Source: Bacteroidales bacterium (GTDB lineage: Bacteria; Bacteroidota; Bacteroidia; Bacteroidales; UBA932). Taken from it: DNA of 57,608 bases. The position numbers and the translations under genes are program-made. The notes under the pieces are model-generated. The model was not told where the DNA came from. It did no database searches and worked only from the letters and a program-made list of their open reading frames with translations. The stretch spans positions 1-57,608 of the forward strand of contig JAFRPH010000044.1 in assembly GCA_017429205.1 (NCBI GenBank), in the 5' to 3' direction. Every line of letters starts with the position of its first letter. Position 1 is the stretch's first letter. Below, piece by piece: positions 16,408 through 25,359 of this stretch.

Positions 16408-18387
16408 ATGAAAAGAATCCTTTTGATTGTCTCCGTGCTGGTGGCGGCCTGCGCCGTGTCCTGCCAGAAAGAAACGAAGGTGGAGGATGCCGTGACCATC
16501 AAGACCGACGAGCAGGTCGTTCCTGTGGAAGGCGGCGTGCTTTCCATTGCGATCAACTCCACGGTGGCCTGGACCGCCAAGGCTTCCGAATCCTGGGTGA
16601 CCCTTTCTCCCACCAGTGGCGAGGCGGGGGACGCGACCGTCAAGGCCTCCGTCCTCAAGAACGACACCAATGACAGCCGTACGGCGACCGTGACCTTCAC
16701 GGCCGGCACCAAGACGGCCACGTACTCGATTGTCCAGGAGCAGCTCAATGCCCTGAACATCGCCCAGACCGAATATGAGGTTCCTGCGGAAGGCGGAACC
16801 GTGGAGGTGAAGGTCAGCGCCAATGTGGACTATCAGGTCCTCATTCCCGAAGCGATTGACTGGGTGGAGAATGCCACCACCAGGGGATTGACCGAGAGCA
16901 CGGTCGTCCTCAAAGTCGCCCCTACCACAGAAATCGAGGCGCGTACAGCCAATATCACGATCTCAGACGGAACACTTTCTTCGACGGTGAAGATCACCCA
17001 GGCTCCGTTTGTCCCCTTCTTTGACTATGCAGGTGACTGGGCTGGTCTTCAGTGGAGCTTCTATGACGGTACCGGTCCTACGGTGATTCCTCAGGAAGGT
17101 GCCGACATCACCATCGATGTCAGTACCAATCTGGAGTGGAGAGTCTTCTTCTCCGTCTGGGACAATGACCAGGGTGCCATGGTCGATTCCTGGGATCTGG
17201 GCTGGGCGAAGCTGTCCTACACCGAAAACCAGATCCATCTGGTGATCGAGGCCAACGACACGTATGTGCCCCGTGAGAACTACTTGTATGCGGAGTGCAC
17301 GATCAACGGTGCGGTCTCCGGTGAATATGGCGGTCTGGGCTGGTTCAAGCAGGACGGTCTCGTTCCCTCTGCCAGTGTCAGCGTCCTCTGGACCAAACTG
17401 CTCAGCGAAGTCGGCGTTCCTGCCGCCCCGTATCACCGTCTGGCCTACAAGACCGCCGGCGGCGACGCCCTGCTCGTTTCCGACGGAAGCAAGGTCCATG
17501 TCCTCAATCCGGCTGACGGCGCTTATTGGAAGGCCATCGAGTGGCCGGGCATCACTCCTACCTCCATCTGCAGCGATGATGCTGGCAATGTCATTGTGGC
17601 TCCGGACTATCCGTTCAATGCCGGTACGACCTATACGGTCTACTACACGACGAACGTCAATGAGACCCCGGTGAAACTGTTCGAGCATACGGCCGACTTC
17701 GATGGCACGATCGGCGGATGGCGTGTCCGGGGTGACATCACCAACCGCGCCGTAGTGACCGGTTTCGTCGGCGGTTCCCGTTACTGGGCCGGTTGGGAAA
17801 TCGACAAGCTGGAGGTTTCCCTGGACAATTACTACAATGTCAATGGCCAGACCCGGGGGCCCATCAACGGGACGAACGATTCCTGGAGCCCTGAGGCCGG
17901 TGCGGTGATGTCTGTCGGCCCTCGCCTGAATGAGGGTATCGTCTATCGTGCTTATGACGGTCTTCAGAACCTGTATTTCCTGAAAGATGCCTACACCCCC
18001 GCCTGGCAGACACCGTACGACTGGAAGATGATTTCTGAAGCGGGCGCCGGTGGAAACGAATGCCAGAACAACCTCGACATCATTGATTACCAGGGACGTA
18101 GAATCATGGCTTATACGCAGGGCCTGTATTGGGGTTACGGCGGAAATGCCAGTGTTTACGTGCTCGATGTTACGAATCCCGAGGCCTGTGAAGTGCTCGC
18201 AATCCTCGATGGAAGCGAACTTGCCGGCGTGGAGAGCTATGTAGTCGGCGAGGATTACGGCTGGGCGACGCTGAACGCCTATGTCAGCGCCGACGTCAAG
18301 CTGCATGTCGATCCTGAGCTGGGCCTGGTCTGCTACGTGGTCAACAGTACGATGGAGAGCATCTCCAAGTTGCTGATTTCGTTCTGA
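16408..18387 (+). CDS. BACON-domain surface lipoprotein
   Basis: 659 residues with a lipoprotein signal (MKRILLIVSVLVAACAVSC). Two BACON Ig-like repeats are visible at about 30-115 (AINSTVAWTAKASESWVTLSPTSG) and 118-205 (VSANVDYQVLIPEAIDWVE). Residues about 210-320 form a further beta domain (WAGLQWSFYDGTG), and the last 330 residues (PYHRLAYKTAGGDALLVSDGSKVHVLNP onward) look like a beta-propeller similar in style to the C-terminus of the DUF5018-like protein upstream. No catalytic residues seen. BACON domains usually space binding or catalytic modules away from the membrane. GC content is slightly lower than in neighbours by eye. Its stop overlaps the next ATG by one base (TGATG). Confidence 0.78.
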   Translation: MKRILLIVSVLVAACAVSCQKETKVEDAVTIKTDEQVVPVEGGVLSIAINSTVAWTAKASESWVTLSPTSGEAGDATVKASVLKNDTNDSRTATVTFTAGTKTATYSIVQEQLNALNIAQTEYEVPAEGGTVEVKVSANVDYQVLIPEAIDWVENATTRGLTESTVVLKVAPTTEIEARTANITISDGTLSSTVKITQAPFVPFFDYAGDWAGLQWSFYDGTGPTVIPQEGADITIDVSTNLEWRVFFSVWDNDQGAMVDSWDLGWAKLSYTENQIHLVIEANDTYVPRENYLYAECTINGAVSGEYGGLGWFKQDGLVPSASVSVLWTKLLSEVGVPAAPYHRLAYKTAGGDALLVSDGSKVHVLNPADGAYWKAIEWPGITPTSICSDDAGNVIVAPDYPFNAGTTYTVYYTTNVNETPVKLFEHTADFDGTIGGWRVRGDITNRAVVTGFVGGSRYWAGWEIDKLEVSLDNYYNVNGQTRGPINGTNDSWSPEAGAVMSVGPRLNEGIVYRAYDGLQNLYFLKDAYTPAWQTPYDWKMISEAGAGGNECQNNLDIIDYQGRRIMAYTQGLYWGYGGNASVYVLDVTNPEACEVLAILDGSELAGVESYVVGEDYGWATLNAYVSADVKLHVDPELGLVCYVVNSTMESISKLLISF

Positions 18388-19673
18388 TGCGATTCAAACT
18401 TCTGATTGCAGGGGCGCTGGCTCTCCTTCTGGGAGCCTGCGCCCCTGTTTCGAAAGAAAAGCCCCGTTTCCTCTGGATTGACGCCGCGGCGAATTTCCGG
18501 AGCTACGGGAACGATGCCGATTCCATCAGCCGGGATTGCCGGCGGATCGCGGAAATGGGCTTCACGGACATCGTCGTGGATGTCCGGCCCACCAGCGGGG
18601 ACGTGCTGTTCGCTTCCTCCGTGGCCCCCGCGCTGCGCAAGGTGCCCGGATGGGTCGGGAACGGCTGGGGCTTCCGCGAGCGGACGGCGGACTTCGACTA
18701 TCTCCAGGCATTCATCGACGCGGGCCACGCCGCCGGGCTCAAGGTCCATGCCGGGGTCAATGTGATGGTGGGCGGCTGGAAGGCCCCCGGCCTCGAACTC
18801 GGGATGGTCTATGACCGGCCGGAGCGGCAGGAATGGTGCTCGGTGGATTACCGGACCGATGGCCAGTTGGTCAATCAGGCCCTGGACACGGCGACCGTGG
18901 GTGGCCGTTTCCTGGATCCGGCGAATCCCGAGGTGCAGGCGTTCGCCCTGGATATGCTGGCGGAACTGGCCTCTTACAAGGATCTGGACGGGATCGTGAT
19001 GGACCGCTGCCGCTATGACGACTATGCGATGGACGCAGGCTATACCGAAGCGGGACGCCGGGCTTTTTCCGCCTTCTTGGGGCGGGAGCCGGAGCGATGG
19101 CCCGTCTTCCCGGAGCCGGGGCACATCTTCCTGGACAAGGAACCTGACGCGCTGGAGACCGCGTGGCTGACGTTCCGGTGCCAGGTCATCCGCGATTTCG
19201 TGGCCCAGGCCGCGGAGCGGGTGCATGCCGTGAATCCGGACCTCCGTTTCGGCGTCTATGTAGGCGCCTGGTTCTCAGAGTATTACCGCAGTGGTGTCAA
19301 TTGGGCCAGCCCGTCCTACGACCTGGCGAAAGAGGAACCGACTTATGCCTGGGCGACGCCGGCCTACCAGGCGACAGGCTTTGCCGACCTGGTGGACTTC
19401 CTGCTCCTCGGCACCTATTGCCCGGCGGCCAACGTCCACGGGCGCACGGAAAAGACGATGGAAGGATTCGCCCGCCTGGGCCGCCGGCGCCTGTGCGGGG
19501 ACGTTCCATTCTACGCGGGCCCCGACATCGGCAACGAAAAGGGGTTTGAAAAGGGCGGCCAGGGAGCCTTGCTCCCGGAAATCGAGGCGACCGTCCGGCA
19601 GGAGGCCGACGGGTTCTTCCTCTTCGACCTCTGCCATATCCGGATGTTCGATTACTGGGATGTCCGGTTCTGA
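18387..19673 (+). CDS. GHL10 (glycosyl-hydrolase-like 10) lipoprotein, copy 2
   Basis: 428 residues, lipoprotein signal (MRFKLLIAGALALLLGAC). It is strongly similar along its whole length to the GHL10 protein encoded at 14995: RFLWIDAAANF, GFTDIVVDVRPTSGDVL, DGIVMDRCRYDDY (D206), FGVYVGAWFSEYYRSGVNW and LFDLCHIRMFDYW. It lacks the Gly-rich linker. The two are clearly duplicates kept in one operon, so they may act on different linkages or be located differently. This is the last gene of the rightward PUL A operon; a small hairpin follows and the next gene is convergent. Confidence 0.78.
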   Translation: MRFKLLIAGALALLLGACAPVSKEKPRFLWIDAAANFRSYGNDADSISRDCRRIAEMGFTDIVVDVRPTSGDVLFASSVAPALRKVPGWVGNGWGFRERTADFDYLQAFIDAGHAAGLKVHAGVNVMVGGWKAPGLELGMVYDRPERQEWCSVDYRTDGQLVNQALDTATVGGRFLDPANPEVQAFALDMLAELASYKDLDGIVMDRCRYDDYAMDAGYTEAGRRAFSAFLGREPERWPVFPEPGHIFLDKEPDALETAWLTFRCQVIRDFVAQAAERVHAVNPDLRFGVYVGAWFSEYYRSGVNWASPSYDLAKEEPTYAWATPAYQATGFADLVDFLLLGTYCPAANVHGRTEKTMEGFARLGRRRLCGDVPFYAGPDIGNEKGFEKGGQGALLPEIEATVRQEADGFFLFDLCHIRMFDYWDVRF

Positions 19674-19687
19674 GCCCGGTTCGGGCT
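19673..19687. terminator. Short hairpin between convergent genes
   Basis: AGCCCG at 19673-19678 pairs with CGGGCT at 19682-19687 around a 3-base loop. It fills almost all of the 14-base gap between the GHL10 stop and the FAD-oxidoreductase stop and could end transcription from both sides. T-tracts are poor. Confidence 0.45.
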
Positions 19688-21196
19688 TCATTCTTCCTCC
19701 GGGACGTGGACCCAGGTTTCATTGGCCCAGCCGATGCTGCGGCCGATGCCGCGGACCTCGCCCCGGACGCCTTTTTCCTGCAATTCGCGGAAGCCGGGAT
19801 CGGAAGGTTTGAGGTCCAGGAAAGGAAGGAGGTAGCAGCCGTGGTCCAGCAGGACGGCCTGCACCTCGGAAACGGGCACTTCCCGCGCTTTCCGGCCGGT
19901 TTTTACGGCCAGCGCGGCCAGTGCACCCGCCGCCTGGCCCAGGCCCGTCACGACCGGCTGGAGCCGGGTGCCGCCGTTCATCTCCCAGGAGACCGAGATG
20001 GCCTTGTCGGCCACCAAGAGGTCGTCCACGTCCACGGGAACGACCACGCCCAGCGGCACGCTGAAGGACGGGATTTTCCCGAACCACAGGTGCGAGAGCT
20101 CCTCGTGCCGGGGGTTTTGGACATGGTGATGGTCCACGGGGTAGTCGCCCACGGCGACGGCCCGGGTGTATAGATCGAAGCGATAGGGATCCTTCGCGGC
20201 TTCGACCGTCATCGTGTCGACGCCGGCGATGCGCCGCGCCTCCCGGTAGTAGGGGAAGAAGGGGAGTCCGTCCTCCGTGGGGAAGACGTCGTCGGCAATG
20301 CCGATCCGGTCATAGCCCAGTTCGTGCTGCAGGAAATAGATGAAACCCAGGGTGCGGAGTTTCGCCTTCCGGACGACTTCCTCCCGCTCCGCGGGCGTCA
20401 TGTCCAGGTATTCCGCGAAGTAGTCGTTGGCGCAGACGGGCCAGTTGAGCATGATGTGCCCGTCCGGCAACCGGCCGTAGGAAAGCATCATTTCCGGGCT
20501 CCAGAGCTGCTGCCCCTGCGGATTGAACCCGTCTCGGTTGTCCGCCAGGGGATTGTCGCAGGAGTTCCGGTACAGGTCGATGTCGTAGCCTTCGGGCTTC
20601 TCCATCGGCACAGGGGCCTCGTATTCCTTGAGAATGGCGACATAGGTGAGGTCCTGGGCGGTGATGCGGTCCTTGAGTTCGGCGGCGCCGGCCTTTTCCG
20701 CGATGTCGCCCAGCTCGGTCCCGTCGATGAGAATCCGCGCCCGCGCCCGGGAACCGTCGGAGAAAGCGAGTGTCCATCCGCCCTTTTTCCGATGCGTCAT
20801 CTCCTTGACAGTCAGCCCCGTGCGGACTTCCACCCCGGCCTCGTCGGCCATATTCCGCAGGACTTCCGCGCCGACGGCTGGATTGAACAGGATGTTGGAC
20901 ACCCAGCCCGATTTCAGCGCCTCGTAGCCCCCGTAGCGGGCAGCGAGCGAGTCCGTGAACTCTCCGAAAAGGCCGCCCCGGAGGCGGTAGTTCCCGTCGA
21001 TGGCGCTCACCCCGGCCGCCGTGAGCATCCCGCCCAGCCAGGGCGTCGGCTCCACGACGAGGGTGTGGGCGCCGTCGCGCGCCGCCTCGATGGCGGCTGC
21101 GGTTCCTCCCGTGCCGCCGCCGGCCACGACGACGTCGTAGACCGGCGTGCAGGAAAGGACGGCCTGGCCCAGTGCGAATGCGAAAATGCTTTTCAT
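19688..21196 (-). CDS. FAD-dependent oxidoreductase (FAD_oxidored family), exported
   Basis: 502 residues. The N-terminus is a short signal with a lipobox (AVLSC, C16), immediately followed by the Rossmann dinucleotide motif VVVAGGGTGGTAAAIEAA and VVEPTPWLGGMLTAAG. Further family marks: ILIDGTELGDIAEKAGA, YDIDLYRNSCDNP, and the ending SVSWEMNGGTRLQPVVTGLGQAAGALAALAVK, typical of PF12831 flavoproteins found in Bacteroidota PULs. It probably oxidises or otherwise modifies a sugar or a polyol in the periplasm; substrate unknown. It is a single-gene unit, divergent from the metallophosphoesterase with a 52-base gap. Confidence 0.82.
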   Translation of the reverse strand: MKSIFAFALGQAVLSCTPVYDVVVAGGGTGGTAAAIEAARDGAHTLVVEPTPWLGGMLTAAGVSAIDGNYRLRGGLFGEFTDSLAARYGGYEALKSGWVSNILFNPAVGAEVLRNMADEAGVEVRTGLTVKEMTHRKKGGWTLAFSDGSRARARILIDGTELGDIAEKAGAAELKDRITAQDLTYVAILKEYEAPVPMEKPEGYDIDLYRNSCDNPLADNRDGFNPQGQQLWSPEMMLSYGRLPDGHIMLNWPVCANDYFAEYLDMTPAEREEVVRKAKLRTLGFIYFLQHELGYDRIGIADDVFPTEDGLPFFPYYREARRIAGVDTMTVEAAKDPYRFDLYTRAVAVGDYPVDHHHVQNPRHEELSHLWFGKIPSFSVPLGVVVPVDVDDLLVADKAISVSWEMNGGTRLQPVVTGLGQAAGALAALAVKTGRKAREVPVSEVQAVLLDHGCYLLPFLDLKPSDPGFRELQEKGVRGEVRGIGRSIGWANETWVHVPEEE

Positions 21197-21202
21197 CTGT
21201 TA

Positions 21203-21210
21203 CAAATCTA
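21203..21210 (-). promoter_or_regulatory. -7 element of the FAD-oxidoreductase gene
   Basis: Minus-strand TAGATTTG matches TAnnTTTG. It ends only six bases before the ATG at 21196, so the transcript would be leaderless or nearly so. No convincing -33 element is seen. Confidence 0.45.
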
Positions 21211-21222
21211 CGGAAAAAAGCG

Positions 21223-21230
21223 TATATTTG
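21223..21230 (+). promoter_or_regulatory. -7 element of the metallophosphoesterase gene
   Basis: TATATTTG matches the Bacteroidota -7 consensus and lies 18 bases before the ATG at 21249. The -33 region is not clear. Confidence 0.55.
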
Positions 21231-21248
21231 AAAGAACCGAAAACGCCT

Positions 21249-22289
21249 ATGAAACGTAGATCATTCCTCAAAAACGCCGCTTTCCTGACCGCCGCCGCAA
21301 CGGCCGCGCCGGTCCTGACCGGTTGCCGGCGGAGGGAAACAGGCGAAGAGGGCTCCCGGCTGGCGATCGCCCGGGACTTCCGCTATGGCGCCGACGGGAC
21401 CTTCAAAGTCCTTCAGTTTACCGACACCCATTACATCGCCGGCGACCCCCGCAGCGAGCGGGCCCTCAGCAACGTCCGCGAGATGCTGGACGCCGAACGT
21501 CCCGACCTCGTCATCCATACGGGCGACATTCTGTTCGGCCATCCGGACATCCCCTCGGCTCAGGAAATCCTCCAGCCCATCGCGGACCGGGGCATCCCGT
21601 TCGCCGTCGCCCTCGGAAACCACGATTCCCAGTTCGGCGCCACCCGGGAGGAGATGTTCCGCGTCATCCGGGAGATTCCGGGCTGCGTGAACCTCCCGCC
21701 CAAGGAGGGGGTATACGGCTGTTCCAATGATGTCATCACGCTTTCCGGCCCCGGCGGCGTGGACCGGGCGCTCTACCTGTTCGATTCGATGGACGCCGTC
21801 ATCCTGAAAGGGGAGGAGGAGATCCACTGTTACGATTACATCCGCTTCTCCCAGCTGGAATGGTACCGGAACCTCAGCGCGAAGCTCACGGAAGGGAACG
21901 GCGGCCATCCCGTCCCGTCACTGGCTTTCTTCCACATCCCGCTTTGCGAGGTCACGGAAGGGCTTTCGAACGGCGGGAACATCCTCGCCGGCGAGAACGG
22001 CGAGCCGCCCTGCCCGTCCCGCCTGAACTCGGGCCTGCTGGCCCAGATGCGGGAGCTGGGCGACATCCAGGCCATCGTCAACGGCCACGACCACGACTGC
22101 GACTATGTCCTGGACTATGGCCAGATGTACTACATCTACGGCCGCTTCAGCGGTTGCGATACCACCTATAACCACCTGGGGCCGAGCGGCGCGCGCGTTT
22201 TCCAGTTCACGCAGGGCGCCCGTCCGTTCCGGACCTGGGTCCGCCTGCAGGGCGGGGAAGTCCGGCAGGACCTCGTCCTGGACCGTTGA
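21249..22289 (+). CDS. Metallophosphoesterase, Tat-type lipoprotein
   Basis: 346 residues. MKRRSFLK is a twin-arginine-type signal, and the following hydrophobic stretch ends in PVLTGC (C26), so the protein is probably exported by Tat and lipidated. The calcineurin-like phosphoesterase motifs are complete: FTDTHY (DxH), HTGDILF (GD), ALGNHDS (GNHD), and NGHDHDCDYV (GHxH-like). It resembles the Bacteroidota PhoD/Icc-like purple acid phosphatase group. It would hydrolyse a phosphomonoester or phosphodiester outside the cytoplasm. It stands close to PUL A, which encodes a phosphodiester glycosidase, so a joint role in phosphorylated glycan breakdown is possible. It abuts ettA tail to tail with no spacer. 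Confidence 0.85.
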   Translation: MKRRSFLKNAAFLTAAATAAPVLTGCRRRETGEEGSRLAIARDFRYGADGTFKVLQFTDTHYIAGDPRSERALSNVREMLDAERPDLVIHTGDILFGHPDIPSAQEILQPIADRGIPFAVALGNHDSQFGATREEMFRVIREIPGCVNLPPKEGVYGCSNDVITLSGPGGVDRALYLFDSMDAVILKGEEEIHCYDYIRFSQLEWYRNLSAKLTEGNGGHPVPSLAFFHIPLCEVTEGLSNGGNILAGENGEPPCPSRLNSGLLAQMRELGDIQAIVNGHDHDCDYVLDYGQMYYIYGRFSGCDTTYNHLGPSGARVFQFTQGARPFRTWVRLQGGEVRQDLVLDR

Positions 22290-23966
22290 TTACTCCATCA
22301 ACTTCTTGTATTTGAAGCGCTTGGGCTCCACATCGCCCAGGCGCATCTTTTTATTGGCCTCGTACTCGGAATAGTTGCCGTCGAAGAAGACGACCTGGGA
22401 GTCGCCCTCGAAGGCGAGGATGTGCGTGGCGATACGGTCCAGGAACCAGCGGTCGTGGCTCACCACGACGGCGCAGCCCGCGAAGCCGTCCAGGCCTTCC
22501 TCCAGCGCGCGGATAGTATTGACGTCCACGTCGTTGGTCGGTTCGTCGAGGAGGAGGACGTTGCCTTCGTCCTTCAGGGTGAGGGCGAGGTGCAGGCGGT
22601 TTCGCTCGCCGCCCGAGAGGACGCCGCACAGCTTTTCCTGGTCGGCGCCGGAGAAATTGAACCGGGACACCCAGGAACGGGCGTTGATGTCGCGGTTGCC
22701 GAGCCGCACCCATTCGGAATTGCCGGCGATGGTCTCATAGACGGTCTTGTCCGGGTCGATGGACTTGTGCTGCTGGTCCACGTACGCGATCTTCACGGTG
22801 TCGCCGATCTCGATGGTGCCGCTGTCGGGCTGCTCGATGCCCATGATCAGGCGGAAGAGGGTGGTCTTGCCGGCACCGTTCGGGCCGATGACGCCCACGA
22901 TGCCGGCCGGCGGCAGCTCGAAGGTCAGGTGCTCGAACAGCACCTTGCCGTCGTAGGCCTTGGACACGTCGTTGAAGCGGATGACCTTGTTGCCCAGGTG
23001 CGGTCCGTTGGGGATGTAGATCTCGAGGTTCGCCTCCTTCTGCTTGACATCGGCGGAAGCGAGTTTCTCGTAGGCGCCCAGACGGGCCTTCTGCTTGGCC
23101 TGGCGGGCTTTCGGAGCCATCCGAACCCATTCCAGCTCGCGTTCCAGCGTCTTCCGGCGCTTGGACTCCTGCTTCTCCTCCATCGCGAGGCGCTTCGTCT
23201 TCTGGTCCAGCCAGGAGGAGTAGTTGCCCTTCCAGGGAATGCCCTCGCCGCGGTCCAGCTCCAGGATCCAGCCGGCGACGTTGTCCAGGAAGTACCGGTC
23301 GTGCGTGACGGCGATGACCGTGCCCTTGTACTGCTGCAGGTGCGCTTCCAGCCACTGGATGGACTCGGTGTCCAGGTGGTTCGTGGGCTCGTCCAGCAGG
23401 AGGACGTCCGGCTGCTGGAGGAGGAGGCGGCACAGCGCCACACGGCGCCTTTCGCCGCCGGAGAGCGTGCGGACCTTCGCGTCCGAAGGCGGGCACTGGA
23501 GGGCGTCCATCGCCCGTTCCAGCTTCGCGTCGATCTCCCAGCCGTCCAGGTGCTCGATGAGTTCGGTGAGCTCGCCCTGGCGCTCGATGAGGCGGTTCAT
23601 CTCGTCGTCGTCCATCGGCTCCATGAACTTCATCGAGATGTCGTTGTATTCCGCGAGGACGTCCATCACTTCCTGCACGCCCTCCTGGACCACCTCGATG
23701 ACGGTCTTGTCCGGGTCCATCTCCGGCTCCTGCGCGAGGTATCCGACGGTGTAGCCGGGCGCCCACACGACCTCGCCCTTGAAGGATTTCTCCACCCCGG
23801 CGATGATCTTGAGGAGCGTCGACTTGCCGGAGCCGTTGAGGCCGATGATGCCGATTTTCGCCCCGTAGAAGAAGGACAGGTAGATGTCCTTGAGGATGAC
23901 CTTGTTGTTGTGCGGGAGGACCTTTCCCACCCCGTTCATCGAGAAAATGATTTTTTCGTCAGCCAT
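22290..23966 (-). CDS. ettA: Energy-dependent translational throttle protein EttA (ABC-F)
   Basis: 558 residues, equal to E. coli EttA (555). Two ABC ATPase domains: Walker A GLNGSGKST, signature LSGGERRRVAL and Walker B LLLDEPTNHLD in the first; GPNGAGKTT, LSGGERNRLHLAL and LLLDEPTNDVD in the second. The arm insert and the linker of basic helices (KRLAMEEKQESKRRKTLERELEW) match the EttA subgroup. It binds the ribosomal E site and gates early elongation according to the ADP/ATP ratio. I start it at ATG 23966 (MADEKIIF); a longer upstream opening runs antisense into creD and has no family similarity. A good promoter lies at 23996-24027. Confidence 0.93.
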   Translation of the reverse strand: MADEKIIFSMNGVGKVLPHNNKVILKDIYLSFFYGAKIGIIGLNGSGKSTLLKIIAGVEKSFKGEVVWAPGYTVGYLAQEPEMDPDKTVIEVVQEGVQEVMDVLAEYNDISMKFMEPMDDDEMNRLIERQGELTELIEHLDGWEIDAKLERAMDALQCPPSDAKVRTLSGGERRRVALCRLLLQQPDVLLLDEPTNHLDTESIQWLEAHLQQYKGTVIAVTHDRYFLDNVAGWILELDRGEGIPWKGNYSSWLDQKTKRLAMEEKQESKRRKTLERELEWVRMAPKARQAKQKARLGAYEKLASADVKQKEANLEIYIPNGPHLGNKVIRFNDVSKAYDGKVLFEHLTFELPPAGIVGVIGPNGAGKTTLFRLIMGIEQPDSGTIEIGDTVKIAYVDQQHKSIDPDKTVYETIAGNSEWVRLGNRDINARSWVSRFNFSGADQEKLCGVLSGGERNRLHLALTLKDEGNVLLLDEPTNDVDVNTIRALEEGLDGFAGCAVVVSHDRWFLDRIATHILAFEGDSQVVFFDGNYSEYEANKKMRLGDVEPKRFKYKKLME

Positions 23967-23995
23967 GGCTTTGTTTTTGCTGGTTGCTATCTCCA

Positions 23996-24027
23996 CAAAG
24001 ATAAGGAAAATATTGATGAAACTGAAA
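23996..24027 (-). promoter_or_regulatory. Promoter of ettA
   Basis: Minus-strand TTTC (24027-24024), 20 bases, then TATCTTTG (24003-23996), an exact TAnnTTTG. It overlaps the start codon of the divergent creD gene, so the two genes may compete for or share regulation. Confidence 0.65.
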
Positions 24028-25245
24028 GATTCCCTTCCCCTGAAAATCGCCCTGATGGGCGTGCTGGCCCTGATGATGCTCATTCCGCTGGCGATGATCC
24101 AGAGCCAGATCCACGACCGGCAGGTGGCGGCCGACGAGAGCCGGAACGAAGTCTCGGCCAGCTGGGGCCACGCCCAGACGCTCACCGGCCCCGTCCTGGA
24201 ATTCACCTACGAGAAGGAGGTGCTGGACAACGACCAGAATGTGACGGTCAAACTGGAGAGAGAGACCGTCTATCCCCGGACACTCTCTTACGAGATCGAT
24301 GCGAAAACCCAGACGCTCCACCGCTCCATCTACGACATCATGGTCTATGGGGCCGACGTGGTCGTGACGGGCGATTTCGTCCTTCCGGCCGGCTATGCGG
24401 AGAAGGATATCAAGAGACAGGAGGTGGAGATGGGCCTCAGCGACCTCCGGGGCATCGACGGCTCGGTGGACATCACCCTGGGAGAGACGGCCTACTCCTT
24501 CCATTCCGGGGCGGCGTGGACCCTTTCCGAACCGATCGACCTGGACGGGATTCCGATGGACGGGAAGACGGCCCTGCCTTTCCGGCTGACATACCGCGTG
24601 AAGGGCTCTTCCTCCCTGATGGTCAAGCCTTTCGGCGAAACCACCGAAGTCAGGATGCTCTCCAACTGCCCGGATCCTTCTTTCACCGGCGATTTCCTGC
24701 CTTCCGAGCGGGAAGTGACGGACGAGGGCTTCTCCGCCCGCTGGTCCGTGTCCGAAATCAACCGTGGCAAACCGGAGGACACCTCCTTCGGCGTGACTAT
24801 GCTTCAGGGCGTGACGCAGTACCAGCAGACCACCCGCTCCGCCAAGTACGGCATCCTCGTGATCCTGCTCGTGTTCATCGCCGGCCTGGCGGTGGAACTG
24901 GTCGGAAAGAAGAAGATCGACCTGGTCCAGTATCTCGTGATCGGCCTGTCCCTGGTCCTGTTCTATGCGCTCGTGCTTTCGTTCTCCGAATTTATGCGCT
25001 TCCCGGTGGCTTACGGCCTCGCGGCCTTGATGACGGTCGCGGCCCTCTTCGGCTACTTCCGAGGCATCCTCCGCGACAAGACGGCCTGGCTCCTGACCGC
25101 CCTCGTCGCCGTGGCCTATGTGCTGAGCTACATCCTGCTCCAGATGCAAACCTACGCCCTCCTGGCCGGTACGTTGCTCCTCTTCGTCCTGCTTGTCGGC
25201 ATCATGTACCTCACGACCAACCTGAACAAGCGCTCCGAGGCTTGA
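24016..25245 (+). CDS. creD: CreD-like inner-membrane protein
   Basis: 409 residues: an N-terminal membrane segment (about 10-30, KIALMGVLALMMLIPLAMIQ), a large beta-rich periplasmic domain (about 35-275), then five or six membrane helices (KYGILVILLVFIAGLAVELV onward). RQVAADESRNEVSASWGHAQTLTGPVL and YQQTTRSAKYGILVI are family hallmarks of CreD (cell envelope integrity, E. coli Cre regulon). Members are usually about 430-460 residues, so this one is slightly short without an obvious break. Function in Bacteroidota is not established. I chose ATG 24016 since the upstream in-frame starts lie in the ettA coding region. Confidence 0.85.
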   Translation: MKLKDSLPLKIALMGVLALMMLIPLAMIQSQIHDRQVAADESRNEVSASWGHAQTLTGPVLEFTYEKEVLDNDQNVTVKLERETVYPRTLSYEIDAKTQTLHRSIYDIMVYGADVVVTGDFVLPAGYAEKDIKRQEVEMGLSDLRGIDGSVDITLGETAYSFHSGAAWTLSEPIDLDGIPMDGKTALPFRLTYRVKGSSSLMVKPFGETTEVRMLSNCPDPSFTGDFLPSEREVTDEGFSARWSVSEINRGKPEDTSFGVTMLQGVTQYQQTTRSAKYGILVILLVFIAGLAVELVGKKKIDLVQYLVIGLSLVLFYALVLSFSEFMRFPVAYGLAALMTVAALFGYFRGILRDKTAWLLTALVAVAYVLSYILLQMQTYALLAGTLLLFVLLVGIMYLTTNLNKRSEA

Positions 25246-25287
25246 CCCTCGTCCCGCTCAAGTCATTGACATACAGCTCGTTAAAAG

Positions 25288-25319
25288 AAACTCCCTGGTA
25301 CAAAAGCACCAGGGAGTTT
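25288..25319. terminator. Bidirectional terminator between creD and GH3
   Basis: An 11-bp perfect stem (AAACTCCCTGG at 25288-25298 with CCAGGGAGTTT at 25309-25319) has A-rich and T-rich flanks, so it can act on both strands. An imperfect outer repeat (CAGCTCGTTA near 25274, TAATGAGCTG near 25324) extends the structure. Confidence 0.85.
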
Positions 25320-25359
25320 TGTGTAATGAGCTGTGTTACAGCGGGTTGGCTGGGACGGT

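Noticed and set aside
24016..25245. Possible truncation of CreD
   Set aside because: The protein is somewhat short, but N-terminal helix, periplasmic domain and C-terminal helices are all present in one frame.
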